Source: Neocallimastix lanati (nom. inval.)
Taxonomy: Eukaryota; Neocallimastigomycota; Neocallimastigomycetes; Neocallimastigales; Neocallimastigaceae
Direction of reading: 5' to 3'
Assembly (NCBI GenBank): GCA_016946835.1
Contig: JACVTC010000023.1
Span: forward strand, 186,001-250,000
Length of the DNA: 64,000 nucleotides
Shown here piece after piece: positions 56,019 through 64,000 of the stretch; position 1 is the first letter of the stretch; each line of letters starts with the position of its first letter. Made by a program: the position numbers and the translations under genes. The notes under the pieces are model-generated. The model saw only the letters and a program-made list of their open reading frames with translations. It was not told the origin of the DNA and did no database searches.

Positions 56019-56503
56019 AAAATAAAATTTATTGTATCTATAGAATGCTAAACCTCGTAATGTATAAATTGTTATAAAAAAGTAAAAATAAAAAAAATTA
56101 AAAAAAATAAATCTTTTAACTAATAAAATTATTAATTATTTATTATTATTAATCACTTATTAAATTATAATAATCGTGCAATCTGATAGTACACACTGTC
56201 TGACGTGCAGCTTACCTCTTGAAAGGTGTCATGCCACGCGTGTGCCACGGTTACTATTTTCAATATAAAAAAATAGCAGTCCAGAGCCTACTAGCCCAAT
56301 TACTATGTAGGATAAACTTAACCCGGAAATCTATGCACGAATATTAGTTTAATTTAATATTAATTAATATTTTTAACAATTAATAATAATTAGTTAAAAA
56401 TATAAAAATTGTTTTCTTTTTTTAAAAAAATATTTGTTTTATTAGAAAAATTATTTATTAATATTATAATTTTATCCCTAATGTATTAATTTATTATTAT
56501 ATT
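56019..56503 (-). promoter_or_regulatory. E1 5' leader
   Basis: Non-coding. 56170-56345 is GC-richer than its surroundings and holds partial inverted repeats around 'GCCACGCGTGTGCCACGG' (56232-56249). Likely RNA packaging or control region by position. Nearly identical in E2. Confidence 0.6.
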
Positions 56504-56520
56504 CCCCGATATCTCCACCA
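56504..56520 (-). promoter_or_regulatory. E1 primer-binding site
   Basis: Minus strand TGGTGGAGATATCGGGG, eight bases from the LTR end; shared with E2, E3 and E6. Confidence 0.78.
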
Positions 56521-56528
56521 ATTTTTCA

Positions 56529-57317
56529 TGGTATGGTTCATATAATTTTAGGAATATAATAATAATTAACACAAATAATAAAATTACAATAAAAAAAAAA
56601 TAATTTGTTTTAAAATCAATATTTATTTATTTAAATTTATAAAAGAAAAATAATAATATAATTATTTATTTAATAAAAAGAAAGTATTTGATTATATTTT
56701 ATTTCACTAAAATTACATGTATTTATATTTTTTTATCAAATTAAAATTTGTAAAGCCTAACTATTTTTTTAATAAACTAATTACTAATTATTTTTATAAA
56801 TAAAACATTTAAATTGAAATTGAATTATTATTTTAGTTAATAATATTATTGTTATAAATAGTAGTTATATATTATTGAATTATTAATTATTTAATAATAG
56901 TTTAATACTAATATATATAAAATAAAAATAAAGAGATTATACAGAATATTTTATTGTGGTTTAGTTAAATTTAGTAATTAAAAATAAATTTAAATTGATA
57001 ACGAAAATTTTAATAACCAATTAAATAGATTTGATTATTTTCAATATAACATAATACAAAAGAAATATAATATTAATATATTAAGTGGGCAAGGACAATA
57101 TTCTTGGCTAAAGATTTTTAATACATTATAATGGAATCGGATCGATAATTCAAAAAGGAATTATAAGTTAATTGGTGATTTATTAACTTAAGATTTCTAT
57201 TTAGTAATATTTGAAGAATATTGGAAAGTTCCAATTATATAGAATAGAATAATCTATAAGGTTAGAATAATTTATATTATTCTAGCACAATTAGTATTAT
57301 TTGTTCATTCTGTATTA
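56529..57317 (-). repeat. E1 5' LTR
   Basis: 789 bp; a handful of differences from the other three LTR copies. Confidence 0.93.
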
Positions 57318-57321
57318 TACA

Positions 57322-58109
57322 TGGTATGGTTCATATAATTTTAGGAATATAATAATAATTAACACAAATAATAAAATTACAATAAAAAAAAATAATTTGT
57401 TTTAAAATCAATATTTATTTATTTAAATTTATAAAAGAAAAATAATAATATAATTATTTATTTAATAAAAAGAAAGTTATTGATTATATTTTATTTCACT
57501 AAAATTACATGTATTTATATTTTTTTATCAAATTAAAATTTGTAAAGCCTAACTATTTTTTTAATAAACTAATTACTAATTATTTTTATAAATAAAACAT
57601 TTAAATTGAAATTGAATTATTACTTTAGTTAATAATATTATTGTTATAAATAGTAGTTATATATTATTGAATTATTAATTATTTAATAATAGTTTAATAC
57701 TAATATATATAAAATAAAAATAAAGAGATTATACAGAATATTTTATTGTGGTTTAGTTAAATTTAGTAATTAAAAATAAATTTAAATTGATAACGAAAAT
57801 TTTAATAACTAATTAAATAGATTTGATTATTTTCAATATAACATAATACAAAAGAAATATAATATTAATATATTAAGTGGGCAAGGACAATATTCTTGGC
57901 TAAAGATTTTTAATACATTATAATGGAATCGGATCGATAATTCAAAAAGGAATTATAAGTTAATTAGTGATTTATTAACTTAAGATTTCTATTTAGTAAT
58001 ATTTGAAGAATATTGGAAAGTTCCAATTATATAGAATAGAATAATCTATAAGGTTAGAATAATTTATATTATTCTAGCACAATTAGTATTATTTGTTCAT
58101 TCTGTATTA
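57322..58109 (-). repeat. E2 3' LTR
   Basis: 788 bp, as in E1. Confidence 0.93.
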
Positions 58110-58132
58110 AGATGCCCCCGCTAAGACTCAAG

Positions 58133-61100
58133 CTAGGTAGAAGCTGAGTTAAACTTGACAATATTTTTCAAATGAACATTACGATTCATTTGTATATTAG
58201 TAGCAGGATCAGCTAAAGTGACTGTATTGAATTGTTTCTTTACCACTTTCATAGGTCCAACAAAGTAAGGTTCTAATTTAGTTCGATTAAAGTTTCTTAC
58301 TAGTACTAAATCACCTGGTTTTATTCTTTTAGCTTGATTCATACTGGTCTTTTCTTCTCTCCTAGTAGCCCAATACTTCGAAGCATTTTTGATATTAGAT
58401 GCGGCCTCCGTTACCCATTGGTAGTGTGATACAAATTTTTCCAGTAGAATTTCGTCAGAAGACTTATTTATACCCTTAGTTGGTCTGGCAGCAATGTCAA
58501 AAGGTTGTTGGTCCTCCCTTCCATAAACTAATTCAAAACTTGAATGGTTGGTGATTGAGTTTTTAGTAGTTCTTAAAGCCCAAAGTGCAGATGGTAAAAT
58601 TTCATCCCATTCTTTGTGTTGTTGTCCTAGTAATCGTAATAATTTTCCAATTTCTTTATTACGATTCTCAACTAAACCATTGCTTTCAGGATGATATGGA
58701 GTGATAAATTTAACATATACATCATATAAATCAAGGAAGATTTTTGTCATATCTGATGTAAATTGTGTTCCATTATCAGTAGTGATAATTTGAGGTACAC
58801 CGTGTCGAGCAAATACATTAATTAAAAATTTTATCACATCCTGAGAAGTAACATTTTCAGTGGGCTCTGCCTCAACCCATTTAGTAAAATAATCAACCAC
58901 AACGATTATATATTGATTATTATTTCTGGTTTTACTTAGAGGTCCTATAATGTCCAATCCTAAGTGTGTAAATGGTCCTTCCACTTCAGTTGGTTTATCT
59001 TCTGTTGGTTCAGGGTATGGTTGAGATTTATTTAATTGACATTTTTCACATTTACCTATAATTCGCTTAATGTCATTAACCATATTGTTCCAATAGTAGC
59101 TCTTTTTCAAACGTTGATATGTCTTGTAATAGCCTTCGTGTCCTATACTGTGCGCTTGAAAAATTAATTGAAGTTTTTCTTTTGTATCTGTAACTAATTT
59201 TCTATAATTATTGCCATCAACAAAGTAGTCCACACCATCAATTGTCGTAAATTTTTCTTCAATAAATTCCTTAATGGTTCTTGAAAGCAGGTTTTCATCT
59301 TGTTCTTTGATAATTTGTGTTGTTAAGATAACTTTTTCTTTTTCATTTTTCATTCTTGATAAAGCGTCTGCAACAACATTATTCTTCCCAGCTTCATATC
59401 GTAAATCAATTCCTAACATACTGACAGTCAAACACCATCTTGTATGGCGAGAGTTTTGTGGTTCCTTATTTTTAAGTAATCCGATTAAGGGTCTATGGTC
59501 TGTATATACTATAGTTTGCTTAGGATTTCCCATAATATAAGATTTTAATTTATTAATACAGTAAATTAGAGCGGCACCTTCTAGATCCGTAATTCCATAA
59601 TTCTTTTCCGATTTAGATAAACTTCTACTAATATAATGAACCGGATGCTCCTTTCCAGTTTCATCATCCTTTTGTAAAAGCACACCGCCTATTCCATCAT
59701 AGGAAGCATCTGTTCTTATAATAAATTCTCTATCAAATCTAGGAAATCTTAATATTGGGGCATTGATTAATCTTTCCTTAAGAATTTTAAAACTTTCTTC
59801 TTGTTCCTTTTTCCATTCAAACTTAATACCTTTTCTTAATAGAGTGCAGAGAGGAGCAGTAACTTTTGCAAAGTCCTTAATAAAATTTCTATAATATCCA
59901 ATGGCTCCTAAAAATGATCGAAGTTCATGAATGTTAGAGGGAGCCTTCCATTCTTTAATAGCTTCAACTTTGTTTTCCAATGGACTTAAACCTTCTGAGG
60001 ATACTTTATGTCCCAGTACTTCTACTTCAGTTTGCATGAAAGAACACTTTTCGATATTGATTTTTAACTTATGTTCCTTGAATATTTCTAAGACTTGTTT
60101 AAGATGTTCTAGGTGTTCTTCTTCAGTTCTTGAGTAGATTAAAATATCATCGATAAAGTTATAGACACATTTTCCTATTAAGGGAAATAGTATACGGTTC
60201 ATTTCTCTTTGGAATGTAGCTGGAGCACCTGTTAAACCGAAGGGCATTACCTTGAATTGGTAGTTTCCGAACTTAGTTGTAAAGGTAGTGATTTCAACAC
60301 TATCATCATCCATTAATATTTGATGATAACCGGAATAAAGATCTAATGTTGAGAAGATTTTTGCTCCATCTAAGCTATCAAAAATTTCCTCAATATTTGG
60401 TAAAGAATAAGAATCCTTCTTAGTTGCTTCATTTACTTTCCTATAGTCAATACACAGGCGCCATTTACCGTTCTTTTTAGGCACAAGTACTACTGGTGAT
60501 GACCATTCTGAACATGAAGGTTCAATTAATCGTTTATATATGAGTTTGGTTAATTCTTCTTTTAAGATATCTGTTTTTAATTTACTAAGTCGATAAAATT
60601 TTTGTTTAATAGGTTTAACTCCTTCCTTAAGAATAATTTTGTGTGGTGATAAATCTGAAGGTGTTAATTCTTCAGAAGAAGTTGCAATTATATCAATATA
60701 TTCTTCAAGTAATTTAGTAATAGCTTCTCTATAATTTGAATTAATTGTACTTTGAAAAACTGTGTCATATATATATTTTATGGGTGGTAATCCTTCAATC
60801 GTTTTCAATTGTTGCTTAGCTTCTTGGTGATTCAATGCTTTGATTACACATAATAATTTTTCTTCGTCATCATATTCATTATTAATAGGTGCAATTTCTT
60901 CAATTAAACCTTGATCATTAAATCGACAAAGACTATATCTAATTGGATGTATAAATAACTGGTTATCAATTTGAGTTTTGAGGTTGATTAATATATCATA
61001 GAATGGATCCTCCTTGTCTATAATTCTACACGTAACAAGTAGTTCTAGTTCATTAATTTTTACGGGAACTTTGATTAACACATCTTCTGAGTAATCATCA

Positions 61101-62128
61101 TTCATCGTTGCTAAACGTATTCGTCCTGCACTAACTCCTATAGGTTCATACTGATAAGTTAATTTATCTAAAAATTGCTTTGTGATAATACTTAAATTGC
61201 TACATGAATCTATTAAAGCCTTACCACGAACTCCATCTACTATTACATCAACCATAGCAATATCATCTTCTTGTGGTTCATGATGTTTACTTTTATATGT
61301 ATGATCTATATTGTTCGTTATTATTGTAGTAGCACACATATTATCCACTGCACCTGAAATTTTAGTATTATTCTTTTCTAATTTAAGTCCTTGTGATACT
61401 TGAGACCGTATCTTTGGAGCAACGTCCAATAATTGTCCAAATGTAATATTGCAATTACTGGAGTTTAAATCTTTGATCACGTCATAACTATCACAATCAG
61501 TTTGCATTTGTATTCTTTTTGGAATTCTAGTTGGCATAATTTCAGTTGACTTTTCTGATGATTTTTCTTGAATTAATTTATTTAAAGTTTGTTTAGAATT
61601 ATTTCCTTCCTGAGAAGTTTCTTCATTAATAATATTAACATTACTATTTTTATTATTTTCCACAGAAGTACTAGTACTAGCTCTTTCCTTATCTCTTAGC
61701 TCTTTCTCAATCCTCTTTTCTTTCTCTATTCTGGGTTGAGCCATAATCGAAGGATGTAATTGAGTTGTTGGCTTTTTGACTGGTCGCGATGTTCCCCTTA
61801 ATTGATTTTCTTTTTGTTTTCGTAAACCTGGAGTAACTATTGGCTTAGGATCATCTCTTAGACTACGGTGAACCCTCTTTCCTCTTTGGTCACTAGTCTC
61901 TTCATCTTTAGGATTTGCCTTTCTCTTTATAACGTTTACTAAGTAATCCAATTCTTTGGAACCATCCGACTCATCATCAAAATCTTCGTAATAATCCGTA
62001 GTAGTACCTTCTTGGAAATCAGCAGTTTCTTCATAATCATCATCTTCTTTTATGTCAACTGTTTTGGAACGATGGCAGACTGAAGCAATTTTTTTGACGA
62101 TGGGAGTGCTTCTACTCCCTTTTAGTGG
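58133..62128 (-). CDS. E2 pol, expressed by -1 frameshift
   Basis: Same length and domain order as E1 pol (protease, RT, RNase H, integrase, GPF/Y-like tail), with only about a dozen amino-acid differences noticed across ~1330 codons. Open throughout. Confidence 0.93.
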   Translation of the reverse strand, partial: PLKGSRSTPIVKKIASVCHRSKTVDIKEDDDYEETADFQEGTTTDYYEDFDDESDGSKELDYLVNVIKRKANPKDEETSDQRGKRVHRSLRDDPKPIVTPGLRKQKENQLRGTSRPVKKPTTQLHPSIMAQPRIEKEKRIEKELRDKERASTSTSVENNKNSNVNIINEETSQEGNNSKQTLNKLIQEKSSEKSTEIMPTRIPKRIQMQTDCDSYDVIKDLNSSNCNITFGQLLDVAPKIRSQVSQGLKLEKNNTKISGAVDNMCATTIITNNIDHTYKSKHHEPQEDDIAMVDVIVDGVRGKALIDSCSNLSIITKQFLDKLTYQYEPIGVSAGRIRLATMNDDYSEDVLIKVPVKINELELLVTCRIIDKEDPFYDILINLKTQIDNQLFIHPIRYSLCRFNDQGLIEEIAPINNEYDDEEKLLCVIKALNHQEAKQQLKTIEGLPPIKYIYDTVFQSTINSNYREAITKLLEEYIDIIATSSEELTPSDLSPHKIILKEGVKPIKQKFYRLSKLKTDILKEELTKLIYKRLIEPSCSEWSSPVVLVPKKNGKWRLCIDYRKVNEATKKDSYSLPNIEEIFDSLDGAKIFSTLDLYSGYHQILMDDDSVEITTFTTKFGNYQFKVMPFGLTGAPATFQREMNRILFPLIGKCVYNFIDDILIYSRTEEEHLEHLKQVLEIFKEHKLKINIEKCSFMQTEVEVLGHKVSSEGLSPLENKVEAIKEWKAPSNIHELRSFLGAIGYYRNFIKDFAKVTAPLCTLLRKGIKFEWKKEQEESFKILKERLINAPILRFPRFDREFIIRTDASYDGIGGVLLQKDDETGKEHPVHYISRSLSKSEKNYGITDLEGAALIYCINKLKSYIMGNPKQTIVYTDHRPLIGLLKNKEPQNSRHTRWCLTVSMLGIDLRYEAGKNNVVADALSRMKNEKEKVILTTQIIKEQDENLLSRTIKEFIEEKFTTIDGVDYFVDGNNYRKLVTDTKEKLQLIFQAHSIGHEGYYKTYQRLKKSYYWNNMVNDIKRIIGKCEKCQLNKSQPYPEPTEDKPTEVEGPFTHLGLDIIGPLSKTRNNNQYIIVVVDYFTKWVEAEPTENVTSQDVIKFLINVFARHGVPQIITTDNGTQFTSDMTKIFLDLYDVYVKFITPYHPESNGLVENRNKEIGKLLRLLGQQHKEWDEILPSALWALRTTKNSITNHSSFELVYGREDQQPFDIAARPTKGINKSSDEILLEKFVSHYQWVTEAASNIKNASKYWATRREEKTSMNQAKRIKPGDLVLVRNFNRTKLEPYFVGPMKVVKKQFNTVTLADPATNIQMNRNVHLKNIVKFNSAST

Positions 62129-62134
62129 TTTAAA
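62102..62134 (-). promoter_or_regulatory. E2 -1 frameshift cassette
   Basis: Identical parts to E1: slippery T TTA AAC (plus 62128-62134) and hairpin GGGAGT/ACTCCC (plus 62102-62119). Confidence 0.85.
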
Positions 62135-63039
62135 TGATTTTCATAAAACTTCTTGCGGTTATTTTCCAATATAGAATTCAATTTAGGACAGTTTCGTTTG
62201 GTATGTCCTTCATTGCTACAAAACCAGCAAGTACTAATTTTCATTTCTTTCATCTTGTTAGTGAGATTTTCTATAGATACATTTTTGTGGGTTTTTGGTT
62301 TGTTAAAATCATTTGAAATGTTCTTATTAAAATTACTTTTAGAGTTAAGGAGATTGTAACGAGTCTTATCATAATATTCAGTACTATTTTTAATAGATAA
62401 ACGATCAACTTTTTCAGCTATAGCGAACGCTTTGGTAATAGAAATATGGTCTTTAAGCATAACCTTTCTCCATGCGTCAGGATTATTGGTTAAGGAATCT
62501 GCATAATCTAAAACACTAATTTTTCTTCTTCTCTTTTTATCCAATTTATGGTACAAAGATCTATAACGGACATTAAAATCTTTAACTTTCTCGTTCTTCT
62601 TTATTTTCATGGAACGCAATTCTCGTAACAAGTTGGTTTGATCTTCTTTAAGTCCATAGAAAGTCTTCAAATGATTTATGATTTCATCAAGGCTTGGGTA
62701 GGTGTTAGTAGATTCACTTTCTTCATCATCTTCTCCTTCACTATCGCTATCGAAATCAGAATCTTCATCTTCAGTAAGGTCATTTCCATCTTCTAGTTCT
62801 TGGATAATTTCTCTTGGTTCTCCAGAAGCCGTTAATATACAAGCAGTAAAAATAGTTTCAGGATCCTTGATATGTTGGTATTTTATCCATGCCTTTAACT
62901 CATTTGCCCAGGAATTGATGTCAAGGTTTTGTTTAGTAAGCTTTTCAAAATCTTTTAATTCTTTCTTTAATTCTCTGAAGCTAAGCTTACTTTCTGGAGT
63001 ACTCTCTGTTGGAGTACTGGAAGTACTGGATGTTCTCAT
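62122..63039 (-). CDS. E2 gag
   Basis: 305 codons, ATG at 63039; two or three residues differ from E1 gag. Acidic stretch and zinc knuckle 'CWFCSNEGHTKRNC' kept. Confidence 0.9.
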   Translation of the reverse strand: MRTSSTSSTPTESTPESKLSFRELKKELKDFEKLTKQNLDINSWANELKAWIKYQHIKDPETIFTACILTASGEPREIIQELEDGNDLTEDEDSDFDSDSEGEDDEESESTNTYPSLDEIINHLKTFYGLKEDQTNLLRELRSMKIKKNEKVKDFNVRYRSLYHKLDKKRRRKISVLDYADSLTNNPDAWRKVMLKDHISITKAFAIAEKVDRLSIKNSTEYYDKTRYNLLNSKSNFNKNISNDFNKPKTHKNVSIENLTNKMKEMKISTCWFCSNEGHTKRNCPKLNSILENNRKKFYENHLNH

Positions 63040-63522
63040 AAAATAAAATTTATTGTATCTATAGAATGCTAAACCTCGTAATGTATAAATTGTTATAAAA
63101 AAGTGAAAATAAAAAAAATTAAAAAAAATAAATCTTTTAACTAATAAAATTATTAATTATTTATTATTATTAATCACTTATTAAATTATAATAATCGTGC
63201 AATCTGATAGTACACACTGTCTGACGTGCAGCTTACCTCTTGAAAAGTGTCATGCCACGCGTGTGCCACGGTTACTATTTTCAATATAAAAAATAGCAGT
63301 CCAGAGCCTACTAGCCCAATTACTATGTAGGATAAACTTAACCCGGAAATCTATGCACGAATATTAGTTTAATTTAATATTAATTAATATTTTTAACAAT
63401 TAATAATAATTAGTTAAAAATATAAAAATTGTTTTCTTTTTTAAAAAAATATTTGTTTTATTAGAAAAATTATTTATTAATATTATAATTTTATCCCCAA
63501 TGTATTAATTTATTATTATATT
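63040..63522 (-). promoter_or_regulatory. E2 5' leader
   Basis: Matches the E1 leader with few differences. Confidence 0.6.
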
Positions 63523-63539
63523 CCCCGATATCTCCACCA
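63523..63539 (-). promoter_or_regulatory. E2 primer-binding site
   Basis: Minus strand TGGTGGAGATATCGGGG. Confidence 0.78.
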
Positions 63540-63547
63540 ATTTTTCA

Positions 63548-64000
63548 TGGTATGGTTCATATAATTTTAGGAATATAATAATAATTAACACAAATAATAA
63601 AATTACAATAAAAAAAAATAATTTGTTTTAAAATCAATATTTATTTATTTAAATTTATAAAAGAAAAATAATAATATAATTATTTATTTAATAAAAAGAA
63701 AGTTATTCATTATATTTTATTTCACTAAAATTACATGTATTTATATTTTTTTATCAAATTAAAATTTGTAAAGCCTAACTATTTTTTTAATAAACTAATT
63801 ACTAATTATTTTTATAAATAAAACATTTAAATTGAAATTGAATTATTATTTTAGTTAATAATATTATTGTTATAAATAGTAGTTATATATTATTGAATTA
63901 TTAATTATTTAATAATAGTTTAATACTAATATATATAAAATAAAAATAAAGAGATTATACAGAATATTTTATTGTGGTTTAGTTAAATTTAGTAATTAAA
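63548..64000 (-). repeat. E2 5' LTR, partial
   Basis: First ~453 bp (plus view) of the fourth E1/E2-type LTR; cut by the window end. Confidence 0.92.

Larger units (their letters stand above)
50298..57317 (-). mobile_element. E1: Ty3/gypsy element, looks whole
   Basis: 7.02 kb. LTRs of 791 and 789 bp, more than 99% identical by eye, flanked by TACA on both sides (50294-50297, 57318-57321). Minus order: 5' LTR, primer site, ~480-bp leader, gag, -1 frameshift cassette, pol, polypurine tract (AGCGGGGGCATCT), 3' LTR. Both open frames are intact. LTR ends are TA...CA on the element strand rather than TG...CA. Recent insertion, tandem with E2. Confidence 0.95.
57322..64000 (-). mobile_element. E2: Ty3/gypsy element in tandem with E1, runs off window
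   Basis: Same family as E1 and nearly identical, same orientation, starting right after TACA. 3' LTR complete, 5' LTR cut by the window end. gag and pol intact. The right-hand duplication is not visible. Confidence 0.95.

Overview
The window looks like a repeat-rich stretch of a very AT-rich fungal genome. An anaerobic gut fungus (Neocallimastigomycota) fits best: long A/T-only spacers, a host gene with strongly T-ending codons, and a secreted protein pairing a CBM2-like module with a lysozyme-like domain. This placement is inference. Only one host gene is visible, a partial one at the left edge (1-1196, minus strand). Almost everything else recognisable is LTR retrotransposons of several ages, embedded in A/T spacer and simple repeats.

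Layout. 1-1196: 5' part of the secreted-protein gene. 1197-4859: spacer with minisatellites. 4860-8030: old copia-like element (C1, minus). 8031-9845: spacer with a ~190-bp tandem repeat. 9846-14413: remnants of two Ty3/gypsy elements (E6 and E5, minus). 14414-19371: LTR debris, including a structured LTR of family F2. 19372-32330: an old gypsy pol (E7, minus) split by four later insertions: a copia-like non-coding element (C2, 19797-24042), a solo LTR (S1, 24642-25607), a gypsy element (E3, 25628-31725) and a second solo LTR (S2, 31731-32290). 32331-33967: spacer with a ~54-bp minisatellite. 33968-40193: gypsy element E4. 40194-43232: older LTR debris with two more F2 copies. 43233-50242: a young chromovirus (CV, plus) with TTATA target duplications. 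50298-57317 and 57322 to beyond the window end: two nearly identical gypsy elements (E1, E2; minus) in tandem, separated only by TACA; both look whole.

Shared mechanisms. The gypsy elements encode Gag and Pol in different frames. At five independent gag ends (E1/E2, E3, E4, E5, CV) there is a -1 frameshift cassette: slippery heptamer, 7-8 nt spacer, small hairpin. Priming strategies differ by lineage: E1, E2, E3 and E6 share one tRNA-type primer site, E5 matches a tRNA-Tyr 3' end, CV has a Tf1-like self-priming match, and the two copia-like elements match anticodon-arm fragments of tRNA-Lys. LTRs of several families carry inverted repeats just after the TATA box, and three F2 LTR copies preserve a pseudoknot-like pair of stems with compensating changes.
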